DNA from: JAGVSZ01 sp963747775
GTDB taxonomy: Bacteria > Pseudomonadota > Gammaproteobacteria > Burkholderiales > SG8-39
Direction: 5' to 3'
Assembly: GCA_963747775.1 (NCBI GenBank)
Contig: CAVVGT010000002.1
Location: forward strand, 1 to 64,000
Length of the DNA stretch: 64,000 nt
Every line of letters begins with the position of its first letter. Positions within the stretch are counted from its first letter, which is position 1. The translations under genes were made by a program, and so were the position numbers. The notes below the pieces were generated by a model, which searched no databases, had not been told where the DNA came from, and was given only the letters and a program-made list of their open reading frames with translations. Positions 1 through 8,440 of this stretch are shown here, in pieces.

Positions 1-1
1 C

Positions 2-499
2 GACGAGCCCGAGTACGAGCCCGACGAGGATGCCGACGATGACATCGTCGACGAGGACATCGAAGACAAGGACGACGAGGTTGCCGACGGAGACATCGAG
101 GACGAGGTCGTCGAAGACAAGGACGTCGAAGCCGAAGACAAGGACGTCGAAGACAAGGTTGCCGACGAAGACAAGGACGTCGAAGACAAGGTCGTCGAAG
201 ACAAGGTTGCCGACGAAGACATCGAGGACGAGGACGCCGACTCTGAGGTTTCCGACGATGAGGCTGCCGACGACGAGGAGCTCAACGCAGAGCCCGACGA
301 CGAGCACGCGGAGCCGCCCGCCATCCACCTACCGCTTGCCGACCCGAACGAGGCCCCGGAGGGTTACCTGGTCAAGGGCCGCATGTCGTCGGGCACCTAC
401 CACACACCGGACAGTGCGATGTACGACGACGTTGTCGCCGAGATCTGGTTCACCGATGCTGCGCACGCCGAGGCGAACGGATTCACCCCGGCGGACTGA
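2..499 (+). CDS. Sunset-domain protein with acidic repeat region (5' partial)
   Basis: An open frame enters from the left edge and stops at 497-499, with no start codon visible. About 100 residues are almost only Asp, Glu, Val and Lys in a loose EDKDVEDKVADED-type repeat. A compact C-terminal domain follows (PEGYLVKGRMSSGTYHTP... AEIWFTDAAHAEANGF). That tail matches the actinobacterial 'sunset' domain as I know it, whose function is not settled. The acidic tract is probably a flexible, charged linker. An Arg/Thr-rich reading of the same DNA in another frame is a shadow. The gene converges on lexA, whose stop is 15 bases away. The domain call is by pattern only; the codon bias and the sensible C-terminus support the frame. 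Confidence 0.7.
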   Translation, partial: DEPEYEPDEDADDDIVDEDIEDKDDEVADGDIEDEVVEDKDVEAEDKDVEDKVADEDKDVEDKVVEDKVADEDIEDEDADSEVSDDEAADDEELNAEPDDEHAEPPAIHLPLADPNEAPEGYLVKGRMSSGTYHTPDSAMYDDVVAEIWFTDAAHAEANGFTPAD

Positions 500-509
500 G
501 CCGCCGGGG
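486..509. terminator. Perfect 9-bp inverted repeat between convergent genes
   Basis: CCCCGGCGG (486-494) and CCGCCGGGG (501-509) pair perfectly around a 6-base loop that contains the stop codon of the sunset-domain gene. It sits just before the end of convergent lexA. No T-run follows, so it is a candidate bidirectional terminator of the T-less kind often proposed in actinobacteria. Confidence 0.5.
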
Positions 510-514
510 TTCCG

Positions 515-1192
515 CTAAATCTTGCGGATGACGGTCACGACCTTGCCGAGTACCGCGGCGTCGTTGCCCGGAATGGGGTCGAACGCGGGGTTGTGCGGCA
601 TCAGCCAGACCTGACCACCGGTGCGCTTGAAGGTCTTCACGGTGGCTTCGCCGTCGATCATGGCCGCGACGATGTCGCCGTTGTCGGCCACGTTCTGCTG
701 CCGGACGACCACCCAGTCACCGTCACAGATCGCGGCGTCGATCATCGACTCGCCGACGACCTTGAGCAGGAACAGCGATCCCTCGCCGACCAGTTCGCGG
801 GGCAGGGGGAAGACGTCCTCGACGGCCTCCTCGGCCAGGATCGGACCACCGGCGGCGATCCGGCCGAGCACCGGTACGTACGTGGGCTTCGGTAGGGCGT
901 CGGAGCCGGCGACATCGGTCTGCACGGCATGTTGCCCGTCATCGGCGCCGCGCACGTCCACGGCCCGTGGTCGGTTGGCATCGCGGCGCAGATAACCTTT
1001 GCGCTCCAGAGTGCGCAGCTGGTGGGCCACCGACGAGGTGGAGGTCAGGCCCACGGCGTCGCCGATCTCACGAATGCTCGGCGGGTACCCGCGGCTGGTC
1101 ACCGATGCGCGGATGACGTCCAGAATTGTGCGTTGCCGTTCGGTCAGAGTGGTGCCTGCCGGCCGGATTCCCGGGTCTGTGATGTCGCCCAT
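515..1192 (-). CDS. lexA: LexA SOS repressor
   Basis: SOS-response repressor with latent self-cleaving protease activity. From the chosen start it has 225 residues. The N-terminal winged HTH begins at LTERQRTILDVI (about 16-75). The cleavage site is Ala114-Gly115 in RIAAGGP. The catalytic dyad is Ser149 (GESM) and Lys186 (TVKTFKR). An earlier ATG at 1231-1229 lies inside the upstream SOS box, so it would be covered by the repressor and is unlikely to be used; the ATG at 1192-1190 is preferred. The protein closely resembles mycobacterial LexA. It is divergent from chiZ, as in mycobacteria, and autoregulation is expected from the box at 1224-1239. No strong Shine-Dalgarno sequence is seen. Confidence 0.95.
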   Translation of the reverse strand: MGDITDPGIRPAGTTLTERQRTILDVIRASVTSRGYPPSIREIGDAVGLTSTSSVAHQLRTLERKGYLRRDANRPRAVDVRGADDGQHAVQTDVAGSDALPKPTYVPVLGRIAAGGPILAEEAVEDVFPLPRELVGEGSLFLLKVVGESMIDAAICDGDWVVVRQQNVADNGDIVAAMIDGEATVKTFKRTGGQVWLMPHNPAFDPIPGNDAAVLGKVVTVIRKI

Positions 1193-1223
1193 GGGCCGAA
1201 TGTAGTCGCCCCCGCCGCGATAA

Positions 1224-1239
1224 TCAAACATGTGTTCGA
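1224..1239. promoter_or_regulatory. SOS (LexA) box in front of lexA
   Basis: TCAAACATGTGTTCGA matches the actinobacterial SOS-box pattern TCGAAC-N4-GTTCGA with one mismatch. It is 32 bases upstream of the lexA start used here, consistent with autorepression. Confidence 0.8.
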
Positions 1240-1315
1240 TGCGCGTGTCGCCGGTGCAGGTGTTACGCGTGGGTCGGCTGTTCTTGTCGGTGCCCCGGTT
1301 TATTGTTCGGCTACG

Positions 1316-1365
1316 AATCGATCACATGTTCGGTTCTGATGTCGCAATCGAACATGTGATCGATT
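1316..1365. promoter_or_regulatory. Paired LexA boxes forming a 17-bp perfect inverted repeat
   Basis: AATCGATCACATGTTCG (1316-1332) is repeated as its exact reverse complement at 1349-1365, separated by 16 bases. Each arm carries an SOS box: TCGATCACATGTTCGG at 1318-1333 and TCGAACATGTGATCGA at 1348-1363. A third, weaker half-match starts at 1371 (TCGAACATGCGAGCGA). The cluster lies between divergent lexA and chiZ and probably controls chiZ. Confidence 0.8.
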
Positions 1366-1421
1366 ATCTTTCGAACATGCGAGCGAACGTCATGCGGGGC
1401 CGAACACCGGAAGGAACGGAT

Positions 1422-1932
1422 ATGAGCGACAAAAACACAGTCCTGAACGCCTGGGACCTGGAAGATCTGGTGCTCTGGGAGCAGCTGATGACCACCCCCG
1501 CGGTACCGCAGCGGCGGTCGCGCCCGGCGCAGGAGCGCTCGCGACGCCGCCCCGCGGGGTCGGCGCGACCGGGCGGGGCGCCGTTGCACCATGGCGGCAC
1601 CGGCGTTGCGCTGTCGCGGGCCCGGGGTCCGCACCGGCGCCGCCCCATCACGCCGGCTACCACGGTCGGGCTGGCGATGCTGGCCGCGCTGATCACCGTG
1701 TGGCTCGGGCTGGTCGCGCAGTTCGGCGACTCCGTGCGGGGTGCCTCGGCGCCGCTGCCGGACCGGCTGGCGGTCGTCCAGGTCCACTCGGGTGAAACGC
1801 TCCAGCACGTCGCCGCACGGGTGGCGCCCGATGCGCCCGTGGGCCAGGTGGTTGAGCGGATCCGCGAACTCAACAAGCTCGGACACCGTCTCACTCGACG
1901 CCGGACAGACGCTGATCGCTCCGGTGGGCTGA
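1422..1932 (+). CDS. chiZ: ChiZ-like SOS-induced LysM membrane protein, frameshifted near the C-terminus
   Basis: Corresponds to the gene divergent from lexA in mycobacteria (Rv2719c/ChiZ), a DNA-damage-induced cell-wall protein that restrains division. The protein starts MSDKNTVLNAW at an ATG with GGAAGGA upstream. It has an Arg/Pro-rich cytoplasmic part, one membrane segment (TVGLAMLAALITVWLGLVA) and a LysM-like domain (RLAVVQVHSGETL...). After ELNKLG at about 1,880 the frame must shift by one base to read the expected LysM end, SLDAGQTLIAPVG, which stops at 1932. Without the shift the frame runs on to 1964 as Arg-rich nonsense. I read this as a one-base insertion error, although a true frameshift is possible. 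Confidence 0.8.
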
Positions 1933-2011
1933 CATGCTCCGCCGGGCACCGGCGGCGCAGGTAGTGTCTGTGTCGTCCGGGTCAATCCGTGGTCGGCGTG
2001 AAGGAGAGGTC

Positions 2012-2476
2012 ATGCACTGTCCTTTCTGCCGGAATCCGGATTCGCGCGTGGTCGATTCGCGTGAGACCGACGAAGGCCAGGCGATCCGCCGCCGTCGATC
2101 CTGCCCGGAGTGCGGGCGCAGGTTCACCACCGTGGAGACCGCGGTGCTGGCGGTCGTCAAGCGCAGCGGCGTCACCGAACCGTTCAGCCGCGAGAAGGTC
2201 ATCAGCGGCGTGCGCCGCGCCTGCCAGGGCCGCCAGGTCGACGACGACGCGCTGAATCTGCTGGCGCAGCAGGTCGAGGACACGGTGCGGGCCGCCGGAT
2301 CACCGGAAGTGCCCAGTAACGAAGTCGGGCTGGCCATCCTCGGGCCGCTGCGGGAACTCGACGAGGTCGCCTATCTCCGATTCGCCTCGGTGTACCGGTC
2401 GTTCACCTCGGCCGACGACTTCGAGCGCGAGATCCGGGCGCTGCGCGAGCACCGCGAGATCCCCGCAACGGGCTGA
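2012..2476 (+). CDS. nrdR: NrdR transcriptional repressor
   Basis: Nucleotide-dependent repressor of ribonucleotide reductase genes. The 154 residues match the family length. An N-terminal zinc ribbon has two Cys pairs (CPFC at 3-6, CPEC about 28 residues later), followed by an ATP-cone (VVKRSGVTEPFSREKV onward). The ATG at 2012 is preceded by AAGGAGAGG (2001-2009), which decides against the upstream in-frame start at 1934. The gene lies downstream of chiZ on the same strand, as in mycobacteria. Confidence 0.95.
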   Translation: MHCPFCRNPDSRVVDSRETDEGQAIRRRRSCPECGRRFTTVETAVLAVVKRSGVTEPFSREKVISGVRRACQGRQVDDDALNLLAQQVEDTVRAAGSPEVPSNEVGLAILGPLRELDEVAYLRFASVYRSFTSADDFEREIRALREHREIPATG

Positions 2477-2484
2477 CCGGATTT

Positions 2485-3173
2485 TCAGTCGATTCTCGTC
2501 GGCCCGTCGCTGACCACGCGGCCTGCCACCCGCACCCACCCCTCAGGGCTCCACTGTGTTTCGATCCGCGACCCGCGTCCCTGGGTGATGACGAGGTCAC
2601 GGCTGAGGTAGTCGGTCATCCGGACCGCCGCCGCCCCGGTCGCCTCGTCCTCCCGGATTCCGAGGTGGGGTGCGAACATCCGCGCACGGATTTCTCCGGC
2701 CGGCTCGTCCGTCCACGCCCACAGATAGTGTTCGATGTCGTCGGAGTAGTCGTCGGGGTCCGCGGCCGCCAACTTCGTCAACCGACGCCAGGTCGTGAAT
2801 CGCGAACTCCGGGGCCCACTCCGAGCGGGCGCTCACGGCGGTGAGGTCCCCGTCGTAGGTCACCTGAACGATGCCCGCCGGGACCTGCAGGGTGTTCACC
2901 GGCGTGCCACGCGAACTCAGGAACCACGCCGCGCCCACCGTGGGATGACCGGCGAACGGTAATTCGGTGGCGGGGGTGAAGATGTGCGCGCTGGCGGTGG
3001 CCGCTCCCGGTTGCGGCAGATCGATGAAAATGGTTTCGCTGTAACCCAATTGAGTGGCGAGCTGTTGACGCTGCGGAGGCGGTACGGCGCTCGGCGTCGA
3101 CGACACCGAGGGGGTTGCCGAAGTCGCCCGCCGAGTCGGTGAAGACACGTAACACCGTCAAATCGATACCCAT
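2485..3173 (-). pseudogene. PhzF-family isomerase/epimerase-like protein, two frameshifts
   Basis: Like the mycobacterial gene two places from nrdR (Rv2716), a member of the phenazine-biosynthesis PhzF family (DAP-epimerase fold). Three pieces in three frames must be joined: MGIDLTVLRVFTDSAGDFGN (from 3173), QQLATQLGYSETIFIDLPQP through FAIHDLASVDE, and LAAADPDDYSDDI through the end at 2485. Hallmarks present are GNPLGV, FAGHPTVGAA and GIREDEATGAAA. The shifts fall near 3,085 and 2,785. Conservation outside the two shifts is good, so sequencing error is more likely than decay. The physiological substrate is unknown. Confidence 0.75.
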
Positions 3174-3218
3174 GTACCGACTCTACGTTGACGGCAGGGG
3201 GCGCAGGGGCGTCCCAGG

Positions 3219-4230
3219 TCAGGTGGCGCTGCGCTCGTCGGCGCCCATCGCGTCCAGGACCGCGACCCTGGTGTCGATCGACCCGGAGATGGTGCCCTCG
3301 CTGATGCCGTCGCGGAGCAGCTGGCGAAGCGCGCTCGGGTCGTACTCGGCCGCTGCGGTGGAGTCGATGAACTGCTCGACCACCTCGACGAACCGGTCCG
3401 GATCGTCGTGGAACGGGAAGTGCCCGGAACGCTTGAAGATCTCGAGCCGCGAACCGGGCATCGCGGAATGTGCCATCAGCGCGTGACTGACCGGGATGAC
3501 GGCGTCCTGTTCGCCCCAGATGAGTTGCACGGGAACGGATTCCGTCAAATAACATCGGTCGAGCATGGTGACCACCTGACCGCGCCAGTCCACCACGGCC
3601 CGTAGCGTGCGCGTGAATGCCGCCGACGCGGTCGGCTCCGGAAGGTCGCGCAGGATCCGCAGCACATCGGGCAGGTCCCGGCCGATCCTGGTCGAGCCGA
3701 GCACCGCACCGGCCAGCTTGCCCGCGAACTGGACCGCGGGCAACACAAACGGCAGTCGCAGCAGTGCCAGCGCCTCGCCGCCCATCGGCAGGGAGGCGAA
3801 CCGCAGCGCGATGTTGACGTCCTTGGTCACCCCGCCGGCGCCCACCATGATCAGCCGCTCGACCAACTGTGGAAACTGGTATGCGAACTGCATCGCGACA
3901 CCGCCGCCCAGGGAGTGGCCGACGACGGTCACCCGCTCGATTTCGAGCACGCTGAGCAGATCGCGCATGCCGTTCGCGTACGCCGCCACCGAGTAGTCGG
4001 CGCGGGGCTTGTCCGACTGGCCGTGGCCGAGCAGGTCGGGTGCGATCACGGTGAACCGTTGGGCGAGCTTGGCCTGCACGGTGTTCCACGTCGTGGAGTT
4101 GTCGCCGACTCCGTGGATCAGCAGCAGCGCCGGGCCGGAGCCGGCAATCCGGTACGCGCGCCGGTAACCGTGAATGGTCCGGAACTCCAGGGTGGGGACG
4201 ATCTCGCGGACAGGGCGCAGTCTGGTCGTG
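3219..4230 (-). CDS. Alpha/beta hydrolase, start lost at the contig junction
   Basis: Alpha/beta hydrolase resembling mycobacterial Rv2715. Oxyanion region LLLIHGVGDNSTTW, nucleophile elbow GHSLGGG, acid in WGEQDAVIPV and His in SGHFPFHDDP are all present. The ATG at 4079 is internal: the same frame continues upstream without a stop through RTTRLRPVREIVPTLEF, which is conserved in the mycobacterial protein. Mycobacterial resemblance ends at about 4,226-4,230, so the first few codons are missing and the 5' end is artificial. The C-terminus ends RVAVLDAMGADERSAT. The substrate cannot be told from sequence. Confidence 0.85.
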
Positions 4231-4246
4231 CGTTGCGTCGATCAGC
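4226..4246. other. Probable chimeric junction between mycobacterial and betaproteobacterial DNA
   Basis: To the left, the minus strand encodes the N-terminus of a mycobacterial hydrolase, broken before its start codon. To the right, the plus strand opens in the middle of a BNR-repeat protein (SISVTRNGGKSWQ...). Both genes are truncated at the same point and the gene families change phylum. No transposase, integrase or repeat is present at the join. Confidence 0.8.
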
Positions 4247-4483
4247 GTGACGCGCAATGGCGGAAAGAGCTGGCAGCGTCTCGATGCCGGCTTGCCGGAG
4301 CGCCAGGCCTGGTGGACGGTGAAGCGCCAGGCGATGACCGGGGACGCGCAGGATCCCGTCGGGCTCTACTTCGGGACGACGAGCGGAGAACTGTGGATGA
4401 GCCGCGACGAAGGCCGACGGTGGACGTGCATGGCCCGGCACCTGCCCGAGATCTACGCGGTCCAAGCGGCGGAGCTGGCATAG
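4230..4483 (+). CDS. BNR/VPS10-like repeat protein, C-terminal fragment
   Basis: The last about 80 residues of a BNR-repeat (sialidase-like propeller) protein of the kind annotated as WD40/YVTN/BNR-like or exo-alpha-sialidase. Two Asp-box-like motifs are visible: TRNGGKSWQRL and SRDEGRRWTCM. The frame is open leftward to the junction with no credible start, so the 5' part is lost. A MoaD-like gene follows 58 bases downstream; I recall this pairing from other proteobacteria. The enzymatic activity cannot be judged from this piece. Confidence 0.7.
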
Positions 4484-4541
4484 CTGCCGGTTACGGCGAG
4501 CGAGCGTTCCATCGCCGAGGCCCTGCGAGAGTGCGGTTCCG

Positions 4542-4799
4542 ATGAAAGTGCTGATTCCGGGCGCGCTGCTTTCCTACACCGCGCAACGCGAGGTCGAGGC
4601 GAGCGGCCCGACGCTCGCCGCCGTCCTCGCCGAGCTGGATCGGCAGTTCCCCGGCATCCGCTTCCGCATGATCGACGAGCAGGACCGCGTGCGGCGTCAC
4701 GTCCGCTTCTTCCTCAACGGCGACCAGGTCTTCGATCTGTCGCAGCCGCTGCGCCCCACCGACGAAGTGGTGATCGTCCAGGCGCTGAGCGGTGGCTGA
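4542..4799 (+). CDS. MoaD/ThiS-family small sulfur-carrier-like protein
   Basis: An 85-residue beta-grasp protein ending in the diagnostic Gly-Gly (VIVQALSGG), which in this family is adenylated and thiocarboxylated to donate sulfur for molybdopterin or thiamin synthesis. No MoaE, MoeB or ThiG partner is nearby; it sits behind a BNR-repeat gene. The role is therefore open, and a specialised sulfur carrier is as likely as MoaD. Confidence 0.8.
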   Translation: MKVLIPGALLSYTAQREVEASGPTLAAVLAELDRQFPGIRFRMIDEQDRVRRHVRFFLNGDQVFDLSQPLRPTDEVVIVQALSGG

Positions 4800-4926
4800 A
4801 CCAGGAGCGGCCATTCGACCTGTCGATTTCGCCACCCTCCATTCGACAAGTGGGCGTAGCGCCCCGTTTCGGCGCGCGGAGCATGCCGGGCGTGCCGGCT
4901 TCCCACAAATCACCAGGAGCATCGCG

Positions 4927-5343
4927 ATGCGATTCATGATCATTGTCAAGGCCACGAAGGACAGCGAAGCGGGCGTCATGCCGGAAGAGGAGCTCATCGC
5001 CAAGATGGCGGCGTTCCATGAGGAGCTCGCCAAGGCGGGCGTGCTGCGCGATGCATCCGGGCTCCAGGCGAGCTCGAAAGGGTGGCGCATCCGGTACAGC
5101 GGCGAGAAGCGCACCGTCGTCGACGGTCCCTTCGCCGAGACGAAGGAGCTGATCGCCGGCTACACGCTCATCGAGGTGAAATCGAGAGAGGAGGCGCGGC
5201 AATGGACCGAGCGCTTCCCCAACCCCGCGGTCGACGGCAAGGCGGGCGAGATCGAGGTGCGCCAGCTGTTCGAGCTCGAGGACTTCGGCCCGAGCGAGGC
5301 GGTCGATCGCTTTCGCGAGATAGGCGCCGGAACGAAGAAGTAA
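4927..5343 (+). CDS. YCII-domain protein (DGPF family)
   Basis: 138 residues with the YCII/DGPF ferredoxin-like fold: N-terminal MRFMIIVKATKDSEAG, then the signature VDGPFAETKELIAGYTLIEV. The ATG at 4927 follows a CAGGAG ribosome-binding site. An upstream in-frame start at 4792 overlaps the MoaD gene and adds low-complexity sequence, so it is rejected. DGPF proteins often sit beside ECF sigma factors, but none is here. It is followed 43 bases later by a VOC gene, suggesting one transcript. The biochemical role is unknown. Confidence 0.9.
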   Translation: MRFMIIVKATKDSEAGVMPEEELIAKMAAFHEELAKAGVLRDASGLQASSKGWRIRYSGEKRTVVDGPFAETKELIAGYTLIEVKSREEARQWTERFPNPAVDGKAGEIEVRQLFELEDFGPSEAVDRFREIGAGTKK

Positions 5344-5386
5344 TCGTGGCGCGTGCGCGTCGAACCTGACAGAGAAAGGAGCAACG

Positions 5387-5800
5387 ATGCAAGTTCAAGC
5401 CTATCTGTTCTTTGACGGCCGCTGCGAAGAGGCGGTCGAGTTCTACAAGAAGGCGCTCGGCGCCAAAGTGGAAATACTCATGCGCTTCAAGGAGAACCCC
5501 GAACCGCCGCAACCGGGAATGGTTCCACCCGGATCGGAAGACAAGATCATGCATACCTGCTTCCGCATCGGCGATACGAGCGTGATGGCTTCGGACGGTC
5601 ACTGCACGGGGAAGCCGAGCTTCCAGGGGTTCTCGCTCTCGATCTCGGCGCCGAACGCGGCCGAGGCCGACCGGCTGTTCGCCGCCCTTGCCGACGGCGG
5701 GAAGGTCCAGATGCCGCTCGCCAAGACCTTCTTCTCCCCGCGCTTCGGCATGGTCGCCGACCGATTCGGCGTCTCGTGGATGATCATCGTGGCGTCGTGA
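5387..5800 (+). CDS. VOC-family (PhnB/glyoxalase-like) protein
   Basis: 137 residues of the vicinal-oxygen-chelate superfamily, PhnB subgroup: QAYLFFDGRCEEAVEFYKKA at the start and RFGMVADRFGVSWMI at the end. The ribosome-binding site AGAAAGGAG is strong. It lies in a same-strand row with the YCII and SRPBCC genes, a common association of small stress or detoxification genes. No substrate can be assigned. Confidence 0.9.
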   Translation: MQVQAYLFFDGRCEEAVEFYKKALGAKVEILMRFKENPEPPQPGMVPPGSEDKIMHTCFRIGDTSVMASDGHCTGKPSFQGFSLSISAPNAAEADRLFAALADGGKVQMPLAKTFFSPRFGMVADRFGVSWMIIVAS

Positions 5801-5819
5801 ACACCCTATCGGAGGATCG

Positions 5820-6347
5820 ATGCTGAAGACCATCTCAATCGTCGTCGTCGTGCTGCTCGGGGCGCTGCTCGCCTTCGCCGCGACCAAGCCCGACACTTTC
5901 CGGGTGCAGCGCTCCGCGAGCATCAAGGCGCCGCCCGAGAAGATCTTCCCGCTCATCAACGACCTCCGCAGCTGGGGTGCGTGGTCACCGTGGGAGAAAC
6001 TGGACCCCGCGATGAAGCGCGCCCACAGCGGCGCGGCGAGCGGCAAGGGCGCTGTGTACGAATGGGCGGGTAACGGAGAGGTCGGCGCCGGACGCATGGA
6101 GATCCTGGAGGCATCGTCCCCGTCCACGGTGAGGATCAAGCTCGATTTCCACAAGCCGATCGAAGCTCACAACTTCGCCGAGTTCACGCTGGAGCCCAAG
6201 GGGGAGGCCACCAACGTCACCTGGGCCATGTACGGTCCGAGCACTTACGTGTCGAAGCTGATGAGCGTCTTCGTCAGCATGGACAGCATGGTTGGCAAGA
6301 GCTTCGAGGCGGGTCTCGCCAACCTGAAGGCGGCCACGGAAAGGTAG
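5820..6347 (+). CDS. Membrane-anchored SRPBCC/polyketide-cyclase-like protein
   Basis: 175 residues. An N-terminal hydrophobic segment (ISIVVVVLLGALLAFAA) is either an anchor or an uncleaved signal. A START/SRPBCC ligand-binding fold follows, with the typical VQRSASIKAPPEKIFPLINDLRSW opening and a long C-terminal helix. The ribosome-binding site is GGAGG. It ends the small same-strand gene row. The bound ligand is unknown. Confidence 0.88.
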   Translation: MLKTISIVVVVLLGALLAFAATKPDTFRVQRSASIKAPPEKIFPLINDLRSWGAWSPWEKLDPAMKRAHSGAASGKGAVYEWAGNGEVGAGRMEILEASSPSTVRIKLDFHKPIEAHNFAEFTLEPKGEATNVTWAMYGPSTYVSKLMSVFVSMDSMVGKSFEAGLANLKAATER

Positions 6348-6427
6348 GGGCGGGGCGACCGGAGCTTCTTTCCGCCTAGGCGGCGATCGACGACCGATCC
6401 GTACCGCGTCTCGCCGGCTGCGGCGGA

Positions 6428-6991
6428 CTACCGCGCCGGAATCGTCCAGAGATAGATCGTGTCGTTGGGGAGCCGCAGGGCGCGCTCGGCGGGCCAGTCG
6501 TCGCCCATGGTGAAGTCGTGCGACACGACGCGCGAACCCGGCTTGAGATCGCTTCGCAGTTTCGGTTTCAGCCGCACATTGACCTCGGGCAGGAGGTAGA
6601 GCGTGACGACGGTCGCTTCGCGGATGTCCGCATTGAAGAGGTCGCCGAGGTGGAACCGGGTGCGGTTCGCGACGCGGGCCTTCGCGGCGTTCTCGCGCGC
6701 CTCCTCGATGCGCCTGGGATCGATGTCGACGCCCACGCCGCGCGCGCCGAACTTCTGCGCCGCCATGACCACGATGCGACCGTCGCCGCAGCCGAGATCG
6801 TAGACGACGTCGCCGGCCTCCACGTTCGCCATGCGCAGCATCTCCTCGACGACCTGCTCGCGGGTCGGCACGTAGGGTACGTCGAGCTGGCGCGGAAACT
6901 GGTACGGCTCGAGCTTCTGCGCCGGCTGCGCGCCGAGCGGACGGGTGGCGCCGAGCGCGACGGCACCGAGCAGGAACGAGCGCCGATCCAT
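6428..6991 (-). CDS. Exported SAM-dependent methyltransferase
   Basis: 187 residues. The N-terminus MDRRSFLLGAVALGATRPLGA looks like a Tat or Sec signal (twin Arg, hydrophobic core, A-x-A-like end). The rest is a class I Rossmann methyltransferase with motif I VVYDLGCGDGRIVV and motif II GVDIDP. Exported methyltransferases are unusual because SAM is cytoplasmic, so either the signal is not used or the protein has another function. The start codon follows the permease stop by one base, so the two are probably translationally coupled. Confidence 0.85.
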   Translation of the reverse strand: MDRRSFLLGAVALGATRPLGAQPAQKLEPYQFPRQLDVPYVPTREQVVEEMLRMANVEAGDVVYDLGCGDGRIVVMAAQKFGARGVGVDIDPRRIEEARENAAKARVANRTRFHLGDLFNADIREATVVTLYLLPEVNVRLKPKLRSDLKPGSRVVSHDFTMGDDWPAERALRLPNDTIYLWTIPAR

Positions 6992-6992
6992 G

Positions 6993-8333
6993 TCAGGCCC
7001 TACCGCCCGCGGGCGCGCGGCGCCCGAGGTTCAGTGCGAGCAGCACCACGCCGACGGCGAGGACGCCCAGGCCCGCCCACGCGCCACCCTTCACGTATGC
7101 GATGCTCGAATAGAACAGATACGCGCAGGTGAGGACGAAGATCACCGGCGTGAGCGGGTAGAGCGGCACCTTGAACGGCCGCGGCGTTCCCGGGTCGCGC
7201 ACGCGCAGCACGAAGAGACCGATGCCGACCAGCATGAAGAAGAACCAGAACACCGGCATCGTGTAGTCGACCATCGTCTTCACCTTGTCGGTGAACGCGC
7301 CGGCGACGATCAGGATCAAGGCCACCACGCACTGCACGTACAGCGAGTTGCGCGGCGCATCGGCGCGGGTGTCCCAGCGCCCGAGCCAGCGGAACACCGG
7401 CCAGTCGCGCCCCAATGCGTAGTTCGAGCGCGCGCCGACGATGATCGTCGCGTTGATCGAGGTGAGCGCCGACACGGCGACGATGAAGCTGATGAGCTTC
7501 GAGCCGAGGTCGCCGAACTGCAGCTTGAGGACGTCGGCGGCGACCGTCTGGCTCTTCGCCACGCCCTCCAGTCCGAGCGCGCGCACGTAGGCGAAGTTGA
7601 TCGCCAGATAGAGCACGGTCACCAGCGCGAGCGAGGCCCCGAGCGCGATCACCATGCTGCGGCGTTCTTTCAGCTCGGCGGAGATGTACGCGGCCTCGTT
7701 CCATCCGCCGTAGGTGAACAGGATGAACAGGATCGCGAGCGGCGCGCCGGCCGTCCACGATTTCGCCTCCGCCGGGGCGGCCGCGGGCGCGGCGGGCGCG
7801 ACGAGCAGGATCCCGGTGACGATCACCGCCACGACGCCTAGCACCTCGAGCGTCGTGAGCCAGTTCTGCGTGCCCTTGGTTTCGCGGATGCCCGCGATGT
7901 TTATCGCGGTGAGCGCGAGCACGGCGAGCGCCGCGTAGATCGCCGACGAGTTCGGGCCGAGCCGCAGCAGGTTCGAGGCGTACTCGCCGAAGGTGTAGCC
8001 GAGCACCGCGATCGCCCCCGTCGTGATCACCGCGATGCGCGCCCACGCGAACAGAAACGACAGCGAGCGCCCGAACGCGCGCTGGATGAAGTAGTAGTCG
8101 CCGCCCGCGTTCGGGTAAGCGGTCGCGAGCTCGGCGTAGCAGAGCGCGCCGATGAGCGAGATCACGCCGCCCGCGATCCACAGCAGGTAGAACGCGCTCT
8201 CGCCGCTGCTGTTGCCGGCGACGAGCGGCGGGAGCTGGAAAATGCCCGCGCCGATCACCAGTCCGACGATGATTCCGATCGCGTCGCGCGTACTCAGGAT
8301 TGCCTGGGGAGCGCCCTGGTGGGGTGTGTTCAC
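6993..8333 (-). CDS. APC-family amino acid permease
   Basis: 446 residues with about 12 hydrophobic segments. The glycine-rich first helix typical of APC transporters (GIIVGLVIGAGIFQLPPLV) is present, and the length fits the family. It probably imports or exchanges amino acids at the inner membrane; the substrate is unknown. It is co-directional with the methyltransferase that follows after one base. The 107 bases between it and the upstream lipoprotein gene hold no obvious promoter. Confidence 0.9.
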   Translation of the reverse strand: MNTPHQGAPQAILSTRDAIGIIVGLVIGAGIFQLPPLVAGNSSGESAFYLLWIAGGVISLIGALCYAELATAYPNAGGDYYFIQRAFGRSLSFLFAWARIAVITTGAIAVLGYTFGEYASNLLRLGPNSSAIYAALAVLALTAINIAGIRETKGTQNWLTTLEVLGVVAVIVTGILLVAPAAPAAAPAEAKSWTAGAPLAILFILFTYGGWNEAAYISAELKERRSMVIALGASLALVTVLYLAINFAYVRALGLEGVAKSQTVAADVLKLQFGDLGSKLISFIVAVSALTSINATIIVGARSNYALGRDWPVFRWLGRWDTRADAPRNSLYVQCVVALILIVAGAFTDKVKTMVDYTMPVFWFFFMLVGIGLFVLRVRDPGTPRPFKVPLYPLTPVIFVLTCAYLFYSSIAYVKGGAWAGLGVLAVGVVLLALNLGRRAPAGGRA

Positions 8334-8440
8334 GTCGTGTTCTCGCGGGTGAGGGGAGCGGCGGATTCTAGCGCGAGCCGCCGCCGGGGGCGCCCTCGCG
8401 GCAGGCCGGCGAGCCGATCGCGCGCGAACCGCGCCGCCGC

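Noticed and set aside
1..240. CRISPR-like repeats at the left edge
   Set aside because: The repeats are irregular GACGTCGAAGACAAGG-type codon repeats of an acidic protein, without spacers of constant length.
30..518. 162-residue Arg/Thr/Ser-rich frame at the left edge
   Set aside because: It is the out-of-frame shadow of the acidic sunset-domain protein, whose frame ends in a sensible conserved domain.
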